Positions 7,548-16,056 are shown, counted from the stretch's first letter. The stretch: DNA of 34,023 nucleotides from Candidatus Metalachnospira gallinarum (GCA_904378045.1 CAJFHC010000014.1:1-34023), one strand, 5' to 3'. The notes: generated by a model not told the origin, from the sequence alone. Made by a program: numbers and translations.

Positions 7548-8300
7548 TTATTTTTTCTTCCATATAACGGCGATCTTGCAGAGCGCTGCGCCGTTCTCAT
7601 CGCTTATCGGCGTTATTGTCTCCACCATTCCGCCGTCCGTATTCCTCATATACGTCTTTACGTTTACCCTGTCTCCCTCGCGGCACTCTTTTCTGTAAAG
7701 CACCCTTATCTCGGACGGGATATATCCATAGTATATGTCATCTGGAACGTCGTCCACCGCCCATTCCACATATCTAATGTTATTCGTATGCCCGTTGGAG
7801 TCAGTTTCGCTCCTCCTTACGACAAGGCTTTTTTCGCTTATCATATTCTCCTCGTTTTCCGCCGGTATGACGAATCTTCCCGGGTCAAATGGCGCCGGCC
7901 TGTCGCAGCAGTACGCGTCCTCCATCTCCCTTGGGAATCTGACCGCGTGCCTTTTTTCCAGATCTATGAACGCCCATCTTGAGGCCGCCTCGGCAACGGT
8001 CCTGCCGTTGTTTTCCACGGTAAAAAACCTTGTGGCCTGAAGGGTGCTGCCGTACTTCGCCCAGGTGCTTATTTTAAGCTCGTCCCTGTAGGCCGGGTAT
8101 TCCTCAACCTTTATTACCCAGTTTATAACAACCCAGCCCCTTTTCATCTCAAAAAGTCTTTTTACCGGATATTCAGTTCTTTCCGTATGCTCTATGGCTG
8201 CCTCCATAAGATATTTTACCATATTCTGTGGGCTGACCACCGAATTCATATCCGTATCATAGGAGTTTACCGCCGTATTCCAAACAAATGGTCTTTCCAT
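7548..8300 (-). CDS. Acyl-ACP thioesterase, FatA/FatB type
   Basis: This 250-residue enzyme is an acyl-[acyl carrier protein] thioesterase with two hotdog domains, cleaving the fatty acyl thioester to release free fatty acid. The start FVWNTAVNSYDTDMNSVVSP and the second-domain motif DSNGHTNNIRYVEW fit the family; the latter holds the Asn/His residues of the active site. Length is normal for the bacterial form. The ATG at 8300 follows GGAGG by eight bases. It stands between cls and DUF2156 in one operon, so released acyl chains may feed or adjust membrane lipid composition. Chain-length preference cannot be told. Confidence 0.9.
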   Translation of the reverse strand: MERPFVWNTAVNSYDTDMNSVVSPQNMVKYLMEAAIEHTERTEYPVKRLFEMKRGWVVINWVIKVEEYPAYRDELKISTWAKYGSTLQATRFFTVENNGRTVAEAASRWAFIDLEKRHAVRFPREMEDAYCCDRPAPFDPGRFVIPAENEENMISEKSLVVRRSETDSNGHTNNIRYVEWAVDDVPDDIYYGYIPSEIRVLYRKECREGDRVNVKTYMRNTDGGMVETITPISDENGAALCKIAVIWKKK

Positions 8301-8319
8301 GGTTTTATCCTCCGTTTAA

Positions 8320-9786
8320 TTACAATATCGGCGAAATAAGCCTTGATATCGCCTCTTTTATTTTGAACCACGCCGAACGTCTGTCGTACCACTCAAGGGT
8401 GATTTCCGTAGAATTTTCAATGTCCCTCATAAACTGTTCCTCGTGGCTTAGAGTTGTTTCGCTGTCGTAGATGAAGGCGTTGGTCTCGAAATTAAGGTCA
8501 AAGCTCCTTATGTCCATATTGGCCGTGCCCACGGACATAAAAAACCCGTCCACATAAACAGTCTTGCTGTGTACAAAGCCATCTCTGTACTGATAGCATT
8601 TGACCCCGGCTCTCAAAAGCGCGCCCAGATACGACATACTTGCCCAGTAAACAAAGGGATGGTCGGGATTTCCCGGAATTATTATTCTCACGTCTATGCC
8701 GGAGAGCGCCGCTACCTTAAGGGCGGAAAAAATACCGTCGTCAGGCACAAAATACGGCGTTGTTATATATATGTTCCTTTCGGCCTCGTTCATCATTTTG
8801 AAATAGCCGTTTCTTATATTCTGCTGGAGCGTGTCCGGGCCGCTGGAAACTATCTGCATCTTCACGTTTCCCGTGTTGTTTTTGTCCTCCGGGAAATACT
8901 TGTCCGAAAGTTCTATCTCGTTGCCGCAGACAAAGTTCCAGTCCATAATGAACCTGAGCTGCAGCTGGTCCACCGCGTCTCCCTCTATCCTTATATGGGT
9001 GTCGCGCCACTTGCCGTAGCGTTTGACTTTACCCAGATACTCGTCTCCGATGTTCAGCCCTCCGATGTATCCTACCTTTCCGTCTATGACGGCGATCTTC
9101 CTGTGATCGCGGTAATTGAGCCTTGTGATGAAAGGCGGGAAAAATTTGGCGACCTTTCCGCCGGCCTTTTTCAGCTTTTTGAAAAATCCCGCTCCAATGA
9201 ACTGGTTTCCCATTCCGTCGTAAAGGAATCTGACCTCAACTCCCTCGGCGGCCTTTTTCGCCAGCTCCTCGACAATCCTTCCGCCAAGCTCATCCCCTCT
9301 GATAATATAGTATTCCATATGGATGAACCTCTCGGCCTTTCTTATATCCTCTATGAGGTCGCCGAACATGCTCTCTCCCTCAAAATATGACTTTACGGTA
9401 TTGTGATATGTGACCCAGTTGCCCGAGTTTATATGAAGATAGACAAGATCGTTCAGTGTCCTTCTGTTTATTATGTCCTCCCTGTTCTCTATGGCTCTGC
9501 GCTGCTGGATTATCATATTTCTGTATTTATCCGTATCGCTCATATAGCCGTAATATGTCTCAAAATCATTTTCGGCCTTGTCGGCAAACATTCTCTCCTT
9601 TTTGGCCTCCCGTCCGAAAACAAGGTAGCAGATAAATCCCAGTATGGGTATGAAAAGTATGACAACAAGCCATGCCCATGTACTTACGGGATTTCTGTGC
9701 TCAAAAAAGACGGTAAGTCCGGCAAGGGCAACATTGGCAAAAAGCACCAGCAGAATAACGATGACAATAGCTTCTCTGATTTCCAT
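8320..9786 (-). CDS. cls: Cardiolipin synthase
   Basis: This 488-residue membrane enzyme joins two phosphatidylglycerol molecules into cardiolipin plus glycerol. Two membrane segments lie at about 5-27 and 36-57. Two phospholipase D HKD motifs follow: H228-x-K230-x4-D235 and H406-x-K408-x4-D413, both complete. Length is typical. The frame also has an ATG at 9792, but that follows AGGAGG without a gap; the ATG at 9786 has a 6-base gap and is the better start. A strong promoter at 9831-9860 precedes it, and the thioesterase and DUF2156 genes follow closely. Confidence 0.95.
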   Translation of the reverse strand: MEIREAIVIVILLVLFANVALAGLTVFFEHRNPVSTWAWLVVILFIPILGFICYLVFGREAKKERMFADKAENDFETYYGYMSDTDKYRNMIIQQRRAIENREDIINRRTLNDLVYLHINSGNWVTYHNTVKSYFEGESMFGDLIEDIRKAERFIHMEYYIIRGDELGGRIVEELAKKAAEGVEVRFLYDGMGNQFIGAGFFKKLKKAGGKVAKFFPPFITRLNYRDHRKIAVIDGKVGYIGGLNIGDEYLGKVKRYGKWRDTHIRIEGDAVDQLQLRFIMDWNFVCGNEIELSDKYFPEDKNNTGNVKMQIVSSGPDTLQQNIRNGYFKMMNEAERNIYITTPYFVPDDGIFSALKVAALSGIDVRIIIPGNPDHPFVYWASMSYLGALLRAGVKCYQYRDGFVHSKTVYVDGFFMSVGTANMDIRSFDLNFETNAFIYDSETTLSHEEQFMRDIENSTEITLEWYDRRSAWFKIKEAISRLISPIL

Positions 9787-9830
9787 ACTCATCCTCCTGA
9801 TTTATAATGTTGCAAATTGTTTGAAAATAT

Positions 9831-9860
9831 ATTATACTATATTTCCGTAAGAATTGGCAA
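9831..9860 (-). promoter_or_regulatory. Promoter of the cls lipid operon
   Basis: On the minus strand TTGCCA (9855-9860) and TATAAT (9831-9836) are separated by 18 bases. The leader to the cls start codon is about 40 bases. Confidence 0.7.
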
Positions 9861-10040
9861 AAATATTTATTAAAATTTTTTAAAATCTATCAGATTTTTG
9901 AAAAGGACATATTGCGGCCTTTTTCATTATAAATCCATATAAATCCATGGACGGGATCATAAACGTCCCTTCACCATGATTTAAAGATTTTGATTATTTT
10001 TTTAAATAAATATTTCCTAAAGAGCTAATAAGTGATAAAA

Positions 10041-10046
10041 TATAAT
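10041..10046 (+). promoter_or_regulatory. Candidate -10 box for the 10094 gene
   Basis: TATAAT lies 47 bases before the ATG at 10094. No good -35 hexamer is visible 16-18 bases upstream, so this is only a candidate. Confidence 0.35.
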
Positions 10047-10093
10047 ATGCTCGTTTTTAAAGCCAAAATATTTCGGAGGAGTGAATTAAAATC

Positions 10094-10570
10094 ATGCTGA
10101 GCGCAAGCGACATATTTATTATTGTAATGGTGGTTCTGGCCGTGGCTATATTCGCCATATATAAGCTGAGCAACAGGAATTACAGAAGGAACATCGAGAC
10201 ACAGGATTTTATCGAGGCAAATAAGCAGACGCTTTCCATATATGTTATCGACAAAAAATTCGCCAAACCCACGGAAAATGATTTCAGCAGACAGATCTAC
10301 GCGCAGATACCCCCTTCGGCAAGAAAACGCAAGGTATGCATGGTAAGGGCCAAGGTCGGCGCCCAGATCGTTACTCTTATCACCGATAAGAACGTATATG
10401 ACGTGCTCACGCCCAAAAAGACCGTAAAGGCAGAGATCAGCGGATTATACCTTGTAAAGGTCGTAGGCGTCAACCTCGCCGACAAAAAGAAAAAGACTCT
10501 CAAGGAGAGAATGTCACTTTTCGTGAAATCCGATCCCAAAAAAGAAGCGGAAAAAATAGTAAAAAAATAA
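10094..10570 (+). CDS. Unknown single-pass membrane protein
   Basis: I do not recognise a family. The 158-residue product has one N-terminal membrane segment (about residues 6-25, DIFIIVMVVLAVAIFAIYKL), then a basic stretch NRNYRRN, so the rest is probably cytoplasmic. The middle contains RKVCMVRAKVGAQIVTLITDKNVYDVL, which looks like beta strands, and the C-terminal 40 residues are very lysine-rich. The ATG has GGAGGA 13 bases upstream, a rather long gap; a GTG directly after the Shine-Dalgarno runs into a stop after two codons. It is transcribed alone and ends in a bidirectional terminator. Confidence 0.7.
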   Translation: MLSASDIFIIVMVVLAVAIFAIYKLSNRNYRRNIETQDFIEANKQTLSIYVIDKKFAKPTENDFSRQIYAQIPPSARKRKVCMVRAKVGAQIVTLITDKNVYDVLTPKKTVKAEISGLYLVKVVGVNLADKKKKTLKERMSLFVKSDPKKEAEKIVKK

Positions 10571-10578
10571 TCGCGAAC

Positions 10579-10620
10579 AAAACGGCGCGTCCGATTCGTC
10601 TCGAATGGACACGCCGTTTT
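10579..10620. terminator. Bidirectional terminator
   Basis: AAAACGGCGCGTCC pairs with GGACACGCCGTTTT with one weak pair, and the inner ATTCG/CGAAT extends the stem. A and T runs flank the stem, so it can end both the rightward gene at 10094 and the leftward MoxR-DUF58 operon. Confidence 0.85.
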
Positions 10621-10621
10621 A

Positions 10622-11494
10622 TTATCTTCCCACCAACTCGCCTACAGCCGCAAGCAGCGGAGCTGAATCATCCAAAAAATGATACTCGGCCTCGTTTCTC
10701 AAGGCAAGCTCTTTCAGGCCGTTTTTAAATTCTTCCAGCGCTCTGCCGTATCTTTTAAGCATTTCCGGGGTTATCTCAAGCTCTCTAAAACTGCCGTTTT
10801 CGCTGTCCACAAGTCTCAGGTTACCCCTTTCCTCAAAGTTTATCTCCCTGCTGTCCAATATCTGCGCGAGGATCACCCCCTGCTTTTTGCTTCTCAAAAA
10901 CTTAACCGCCGTATCGCATCCGTCATCCGAAAAGAAATCCGATATTATGAGCGATATACCCTCGCCGAGCCTTTCGCCGGCCAGCGCCGCAACGGAGGCG
11001 TTTATGGCCGTCCGCGTCTTTTCGGTCTTGGAAAGGGCTTCCTCAATAAAAGCCACCGCCCGGGGGAATGATTTTTTTGAGGAAAGGGCCGTGCATCTGT
11101 CCGTCCCCGACGAGTCAACGGCAAAAATATTCACCATATCGGAATTGTTAAGGGCTATATAGGCCGCCGACGCCGCGAAGGCTCCGGCATAGTCTCTTTT
11201 TTCACCGTAAACCCTTACGGAAGAGCTTACGTCCAGTATTATATTCACCGTCGCCTGTCTTTCCTCGTTGAACAGCTTTGTATAAAGCCTGCCGAAACGG
11301 GCGTAACTGTTCCAGTCTATGCGTCTCAGGTCGTCCCCCTGGGTGTATTCCCTAAAATCTGAAAACTCCAGCGACGAGCCCTTCGCCGTGGATTTTCTCG
11401 CTCCCGCGGATATGCCGCCGAGTCTTTTTTTCACCGCTAAGTCAAGGACGTCCAGCCTTGCCATATATTCGTTTGTAAGCAGATCCCTTATCAT
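10622..11494 (-). CDS. DUF58 domain protein
   Basis: The 290-residue protein is a DUF58 protein with a von Willebrand A-like fold. The conserved core EFSDFREYTQGDDLRRIDW is at about residues 43-61, followed by NEERQATVNIILDVS and a MIDAS-like D88-x-S90-x-S92. DUF58 proteins nearly always pair with MoxR AAA ATPases and are thought to act with them as chaperone or metal-insertion systems, but their substrates are mostly unknown. The ATG lies one base after the moxR stop, with GAGGAG inside the moxR end, so translation is probably coupled. No DUF4129 or transglutaminase partner follows, unlike many such operons. Confidence 0.9.
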   Translation of the reverse strand: MIRDLLTNEYMARLDVLDLAVKKRLGGISAGARKSTAKGSSLEFSDFREYTQGDDLRRIDWNSYARFGRLYTKLFNEERQATVNIILDVSSSVRVYGEKRDYAGAFAASAAYIALNNSDMVNIFAVDSSGTDRCTALSSKKSFPRAVAFIEEALSKTEKTRTAINASVAALAGERLGEGISLIISDFFSDDGCDTAVKFLRSKKQGVILAQILDSREINFEERGNLRLVDSENGSFRELEITPEMLKRYGRALEEFKNGLKELALRNEAEYHFLDDSAPLLAAVGELVGR

Positions 11495-11495
11495 C

Positions 11496-12464
11496 TCAGA
11501 TCTCCTCTTTCAGCAGTTCGTCAATAATGTCCTCGACCCCGACTCCGTCGGACACGGCTTCAAAATTAAGGAACACCCTGTGTCTTAAAACGTCATAGGC
11601 CACATCCCTTATGTCCTCATAGGCCACGTTGAATCTGCCCTTGGAAAGGGCGTTTATCCTTGCCGTCTTTATGATAGCCTGGGCTCCCCTTGGGCTTGAG
11701 CCATAGCGGACATATTTTTTTACGGCATCCGGCGCTCCGTCGATTTCCGGATGGCTCCTTATTATGACGTCCATGGCGTAATCGGCCACGGCGTCGGCTA
11801 CGGGCACATCAAGGGAAATGTCTCTCATTTCTTTTATTTTATTTCCGTCAAATAACTTCTGCGCCCTCGCTTCTCCTTTGCCCGTCGTGAGCTTTACAAT
11901 GTCAAGAAGCTCGCTCTTTTCCGGGAATTTGACGTCCAGCTTGAATATGAACCTGTCAAGCTGGGCCTCCGGCAGGGGATATGTTCCTTCCAGCTCCAAA
12001 GGGTTCTGTGTCGCGAGGACGAAAAACGGATCCGGCAGGGGATAGGTCGTATTGCCGGCGGTCACCGTCTTTTCCTGCATGGCCTCAAGGAGCGCCGAAT
12101 GGGTCTTTGGCGTAGCCCTGTTTATCTCGTCCGCCAGAACAATATTTGCGAACACCGGACCCTTTTTAAATGTGACCATACCGCTTTCCGCGTCCATCAT
12201 GTTCGTTCCGGTCACGTCCGCCGGCATAAGGTCGGGAGTAAACTGTATCCTTGAAAAGCTGAGATCCATTACCCTTGCCACGGTCTTTACAAGCTGGGTC
12301 TTTCCCGTTCCGGGAAGGCCCTCGAGCAGCACGTTTCCGTCGGCTATCATGGATATTATTATTTTATGTATAACGTCCTTTTGTCCGATTATGTCCTTTG
12401 ATATCTCATCCTCTATCCGCCTGAAGTCATCGGCGAAAGCTCTTATTTTTCCTTCGTCAGCCAT
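11496..12464 (-). CDS. MoxR family AAA+ ATPase
   Basis: This 322-residue AAA+ ATPase of the MoxR family has a P-loop GLPGTGKT at 49-56, Walker B VLADEIN at 109-115 and the sensor-1 segment ATQNP. The MoxR-typical stretches RIQFTPDLMPADVTG and ALLEAMQE are present, and length is normal. MoxR ATPases act as chaperones for maturation of particular protein complexes. The gene is co-transcribed with the DUF58 gene, its usual partner, with one base between stop and start. The target complex is not indicated by the neighbours. Confidence 0.93.
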   Translation of the reverse strand: MADEGKIRAFADDFRRIEDEISKDIIGQKDVIHKIIISMIADGNVLLEGLPGTGKTQLVKTVARVMDLSFSRIQFTPDLMPADVTGTNMMDAESGMVTFKKGPVFANIVLADEINRATPKTHSALLEAMQEKTVTAGNTTYPLPDPFFVLATQNPLELEGTYPLPEAQLDRFIFKLDVKFPEKSELLDIVKLTTGKGEARAQKLFDGNKIKEMRDISLDVPVADAVADYAMDVIIRSHPEIDGAPDAVKKYVRYGSSPRGAQAIIKTARINALSKGRFNVAYEDIRDVAYDVLRHRVFLNFEAVSDGVGVEDIIDELLKEEI

Positions 12465-12601
12465 AATCTGCGCCTCCTGTCATTTATTTACCTCAAGTAT
12501 AAATGCCTTGTGCCCGCCCGGTCAATCGGATTAAGATTAATTTAAGAAAAATGACAGCAAAACTATAGTAAACAAACCGCCTATGTGATAAAATAGGCAT
12601 C

Positions 12602-12631
12602 AAAGGATGAATTTCAAAAGGATGAATTTCA
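12602..12631 (+). repeat. Perfect tandem 15-bp duplication
   Basis: AAAGGATGAATTTCA occurs twice in direct succession, 30-60 bases before the start of the AI-2E-type permease gene. Each copy contains an AAAGGATG Shine-Dalgarno-like stretch. It follows a GCCTAT/ATAGGC inverted repeat at about 12581-12600. Confidence 0.9.
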
Positions 12632-12661
12632 GCGCAAAATCTCAAACGAGGTGAGCTTAAC

Positions 12662-13933
12662 TTGAAAAAAATCAAGCTGGATAAAAAGTATACGAAAATA
12701 GCGCTTTACTGTTTCGCGGTGCTTGCCGCCTGCATACTGCTTATGCGCTTTTTGGACAACATAAGTCCGTTTTTCGGCGCCGTTGGAACATTTGTCGATA
12801 AAGTTACCGATATACTCATTACTTTTATATACGGATTCTTTATCGCCTTTTTCTTTACGCCCCTTGTCAATTTCCTTGAGAAATTCATAGGCGCGTACTC
12901 GGACAGGCTGTCCGCCCGTCCTCAGACGCTGAGAAACCTGACGATCCTTATTACATACGCCATTTTCATAGGCTGTTTCATATGGCTTATGATCTATATG
13001 GTGCCCACTGTCACCGACAGCTTCCGGGCTCTTTTCGAGACCCTTCCGTCCAATCTGGACAGTCTGATAGAGAGCCTTCCCGAAATGCTTTCCGGCTTTG
13101 ACGAGGACACAAGGGAGACCGTCATAGGCGCCATTACAACCCTCTCTGATCCCCTTGAGGAGCAGCTCGCCAATATCCCTGCCCTCATCGAGGAGCATAT
13201 GAACGGCGACAATGTTATGGATTTCCTCAACAACACCGTGGACGTTGTTATGACGGTAATAAACTTCATTATCGGAATAATCATCAGTTTCTATATGCTT
13301 TCCACAAAGGAATCCATAGCCGCCAACGGCAAAAAACTCTGCTACGCCGTGCTTGAGACAGGAACGGCGGATCGTTTCATACAGAATATGCAGAGGGTCA
13401 ACGTCATTTTCCAGAACTTTGTCCTCGGAAAACTTCTTGACGCCCTTGTGCTTGGCGTTATGTGCTTTGTAGGAATGGCCATACTCAGAATACCCTACGC
13501 CGTAGTAATAAGCGTTATCATCGGCGTATCGAACATGATACCCTATGTCGGCCCGTTCATAGGAACGATACCGGCAGTGTTCATCGTGCTTCTTGTAAGC
13601 CCCATAAAGGCTCTCTGGCTTCTTATTTACATTATCGTTATACAGCAGATCGACAACTATGTTATCTGCCCCAAACTTCTTGGCGACACCACCGGACTTA
13701 CGGCACTCGAGGTGCTCTTTGCCATCGCCGCCGGAGCTTATTTCCAGGGCGCCCTCGGAATGTTCATCGGCGTTCCCGTCCTCGCTTCCATCAAGCTGTT
13801 TGTGTCGGAGGCCGTAAACAGACGCTACCGCGAGAAATACCCCCACGGCACGCCCGGGCTTATGCAGGATGAGGACGACGATCTGTGGAACGATGATGAC
13901 GACGATTTCGTAGAAGACATACCGGACGACTGA
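12662..13933 (+). CDS. AI-2E family transporter
   Basis: This 423-residue polytopic membrane protein belongs to the AI-2E (UPF0118) family. Members include TqsA-like autoinducer-2 exporters and several ion or sodium/proton antiporters, so a specific substrate should not be assumed. About eight membrane segments can be seen: two near the N-terminus, one near 100-125, and a dense group after 200, with the family segment SNMIPYVGPFIGTIPA. The C-terminus ends in a very acidic tail of about 20 residues. The start is a TTG with GAGGTGAG upstream; no ATG fits. It is followed after 14 bases by the CPBP gene. Confidence 0.9.
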   Translation: MKKIKLDKKYTKIALYCFAVLAACILLMRFLDNISPFFGAVGTFVDKVTDILITFIYGFFIAFFFTPLVNFLEKFIGAYSDRLSARPQTLRNLTILITYAIFIGCFIWLMIYMVPTVTDSFRALFETLPSNLDSLIESLPEMLSGFDEDTRETVIGAITTLSDPLEEQLANIPALIEEHMNGDNVMDFLNNTVDVVMTVINFIIGIIISFYMLSTKESIAANGKKLCYAVLETGTADRFIQNMQRVNVIFQNFVLGKLLDALVLGVMCFVGMAILRIPYAVVISVIIGVSNMIPYVGPFIGTIPAVFIVLLVSPIKALWLLIYIIVIQQIDNYVICPKLLGDTTGLTALEVLFAIAAGAYFQGALGMFIGVPVLASIKLFVSEAVNRRYREKYPHGTPGLMQDEDDDLWNDDDDDFVEDIPDD

Positions 13934-13947
13934 CAGAGGAAACATAG

Positions 13948-14874
13948 ATGCGCGCTTCAAGGACATACACATTTTTTATACTGTATATTTTGCTTAATTT
14001 TATAAGCGGATTCGCCGTGCTTATGCTTATGGGCCCCGGAGCGGATCAGACTCTGTTTTCGGCGGTATGGCAGGCGGTCTTTTTCATACCGCTTATTATT
14101 ATAGGAACGAAAATGGGCGGCGGAGCCCAAAGCCTCAGCTTTGGAAGGGTATCTCCCGTGGATATCGTCTCAGCCGTCTTTCTTGCCTTTGCCATAATAC
14201 CTCTGCTGTCGTTCATATCGGCTCTGTCGGCGCTGTTCTTTCCGAATACCGCCGCGGATACCCTTTACGCCGCCCGGGAAACGCCGTTTGTTCTGAGCCT
14301 TGTTTCGCTGTGCCTTATGCCGGCGGTATTTGAGGAGCTGACGTTCAGAGGTATAATTTTTTCCGGATTTAAAAATTTCCGTCTAAAGACGGCCTGCGTT
14401 ATGGGAGGGCTGCTTTTTGCCCTTGCCCATTTCAGCCTGCAGTCGTTCCTGTACACGTTTCTGACCGGTACTCTTTTCTGTTTTATGCTGTACAGAACCA
14501 AATCCGTCATACCCGGCATGGTTACCCATTTTACCATAAATCTTTCCCAGGTGCTGCTTTCAAGAGCCGTTTATTCCGCTCCGGCGAAAAGCGCTCAGGC
14601 TTCCCAGGGCGTGATCACTCCTCTGCAAATATTATGGCTGGCATTTCTTTCCCTGTTCATCTCATTCTATCTGCTGTCGCTTATGGGAAGGAAGTACGGA
14701 AGAGGTCGGCCGCTCTTTGCTCCTCCGGTCAAAAAAGGCTTTGTTATAGAGACGGAGGAAGTCTTTGACTACGCTCCGGAAAGGGGCTGCGGAGACAGAA
14801 TTTTTGACATAAGGCTGATAATAATACTTATCGTGTATTTTCTTTATGTTTTTTATCCTTATTTTTTGATTTAG
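13948..14874 (+). CDS. CPBP intramembrane metalloprotease
   Basis: This 308-residue membrane protein is a CPBP (CAAX protease and bacteriocin-processing, Abi) family member. All three motifs are present: E129-E130-x3-R134 (EELTFRG), H161 in FALAHFSL and H194-x3-N198 in HFTINLS, so an active metal-dependent protease is likely. About eight membrane segments are visible. In bacteria these enzymes process peptides or protect from bacteriocins, but most have no known substrate. The gene follows the AI-2E-type permease by 14 bases and probably shares its transcript; it ends at a terminator. Confidence 0.9.
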   Translation: MRASRTYTFFILYILLNFISGFAVLMLMGPGADQTLFSAVWQAVFFIPLIIIGTKMGGGAQSLSFGRVSPVDIVSAVFLAFAIIPLLSFISALSALFFPNTAADTLYAARETPFVLSLVSLCLMPAVFEELTFRGIIFSGFKNFRLKTACVMGGLLFALAHFSLQSFLYTFLTGTLFCFMLYRTKSVIPGMVTHFTINLSQVLLSRAVYSAPAKSAQASQGVITPLQILWLAFLSLFISFYLLSLMGRKYGRGRPLFAPPVKKGFVIETEEVFDYAPERGCGDRIFDIRLIIILIVYFLYVFYPYFLI

Positions 14875-14925
14875 TATTGATATTTCAGACAAATTTGATA
14901 TTATATATTAAAAACAGACCATAAA

Positions 14926-14955
14926 GGCAATGATGTATATACATCATTGTCTTTT
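14926..14955 (+). terminator. Terminator after the CPBP gene
   Basis: CAATGATGTA and TACATCATTG form a near-continuous palindrome, extended by G-T and G-C pairs, and are followed by a short T stretch. The U tract is modest, so termination strength is uncertain. Confidence 0.65.
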
Positions 14956-15041
14956 GTGCTTTATTGAATAAAAATACATCGGAGTTATTTTATAACGGTT
15001 TGATTTAAAAGCAACGCTATGTAAATTTTAGGAGGGATATC

Positions 15042-15929
15042 ATGGCAAATTTTGAACTGACCTGCTGTTCCACGGCGGATATGCCGAGGGAATTTTTTGA
15101 GAAAAGGAACATACCCTTTGTCTGCTTCCATTTTAATATGGACGGAAAGGAATATCCCGATGATCTTGGCCTTTCCATGCCCATCGGGGAGTTTTATGAC
15201 CGTATAGCCGCCGGGGCTCAGCCCACCACGTCGCAGATAAGCGCCGGGGAGTACATCGATTTTTTCACTCCCATCCTTGAAGCCGGAAAGGACATCGTGC
15301 ATCTCACCCTTTCCTCGGGCATTTCCGGAACATACAATTCCTGCGCTGCCGCCGCCGGCATATTGAAGGAGAGCTATCCCGACAGAAGCATATTCGTGAT
15401 CGACTCCCTCGCGGCATCATCGGGCTACGGCCTTCTTGTGGATTTCGCCGCGGATCTGAGAGATCAGGGGCTTGAAGCCGACAAGGCCGCTCAGAAGATA
15501 GAGGAAGTAAAGCTGAAAGTCAACCACTGGGTATTTTCCACCGACCTTACGTCATACTGGAGGGGCGGAAGAATATCAAAGACGTCGGCCGTTGTCGGCG
15601 GACTGCTTAATATATGCCCCATCATAACCGTAAACAAGGAGGGCAAGCTCGTTGTCGTAGGAAAATGCAGAGGAAAGAAAAGAGCCATTGACGAAATGGT
15701 GAAAAAAATGTCCGAGCTGGCCGAAAACAAGGACGGCTACAGCGGAAAATGCTTCATATCCCAGTCAGCCTGCTTTGAGGACGCCAGAAAAGTGGCCGAC
15801 GCCATCGAAGCCAAGTTTGCCTCCCTCAACGGAAAGGTAATGATAAACGATATTGGAACCGTAATCGGCTCGCACACCGGTCCCGGAACAGTAGCCGTAT
15901 TTTTCTGGGGAAGCGAGAGAAAAGAGTAA
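15042..15929 (+). CDS. DegV family fatty-acid-binding protein
   Basis: The 295-residue cytoplasmic protein belongs to the DegV family, lipid carriers that bind a single fatty acid; FakB proteins of this family present it to the kinase FakA for phosphorylation. Visible hallmarks are the ligand-binding HLTLSSGISGTYNSC, the DSLAASSGYGLLV segment, and SYWRGGRISKTSA near the centre. Length is normal. The ATG is preceded by AGGAGG. It is transcribed alone; no fakA lies nearby. The upstream lipid operon includes a thioesterase that could supply free fatty acids, but a functional link is only my inference. Confidence 0.93.
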   Translation: MANFELTCCSTADMPREFFEKRNIPFVCFHFNMDGKEYPDDLGLSMPIGEFYDRIAAGAQPTTSQISAGEYIDFFTPILEAGKDIVHLTLSSGISGTYNSCAAAAGILKESYPDRSIFVIDSLAASSGYGLLVDFAADLRDQGLEADKAAQKIEEVKLKVNHWVFSTDLTSYWRGGRISKTSAVVGGLLNICPIITVNKEGKLVVVGKCRGKKRAIDEMVKKMSELAENKDGYSGKCFISQSACFEDARKVADAIEAKFASLNGKVMINDIGTVIGSHTGPGTVAVFFWGSERKE

Positions 15930-15935
15930 AAAGCA

Positions 15936-15979
15936 TTAGCGTGTCGAAAACTTCCCGAAGGACTTTTTCGACACGCTAA
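15936..15979. repeat. Long perfect palindrome after degV
   Basis: TTAGCGTGTCGAAAA (15936-15950) is exactly complementary to 15965-15979, giving a 15-bp stem with a 14-base loop that itself contains CTTC/GAAG. It lies between degV and the real terminator and is longer than a terminator needs to be, so it may be a mobile palindromic unit. Confidence 0.8.
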
Positions 15980-16005
15980 CGCCGTCCAAGCGGACGGCGT
16001 TTTTC
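15980..16005 (+). terminator. Terminator of degV
   Basis: CGCCGTCC and GGACGGCG form an 8-bp perfect stem around a 4-base loop, followed by five T residues. Confidence 0.88.
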
Positions 16006-16010
16006 GTATC

Positions 16011-16048
16011 AAAAAAATTACGCCTCCGGCTACCTAAGCCAAAGGCGT
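16011..16048 (-). terminator. Terminator of the tRNA-Pro gene
   Basis: On the minus strand ACGCCT and GGCT pair with AGCC and AGGCGT around a small internal mismatch, then seven T residues follow. It lies nine bases behind the tRNA and faces the degV terminator. Confidence 0.82.
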
Positions 16049-16056
16049 ATACGCTA

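Larger units (their letters stand above)
9787..10093. other. Divergent intergenic region, cls and 10094 gene
   Basis: AT-rich, with no gene. It holds the cls promoter (9831-9860, minus strand), a perfect tandem 10-bp repeat ATAAATCCAT at 9929-9948, and a TATAAT at 10041-10046 that may be the -10 box of the rightward gene. An AAAAGG/CCTTTT hairpin-like sequence lies near 9901-9924 without a clear target. Confidence 0.6.

Noticed and set aside
12629..13972. A 447-codon open frame antisense to the AI-2E-type permease
   Set aside because: Its composition is unlike a natural protein, it has no ribosome binding site, and the sense frame is a clear transporter with membrane segments.
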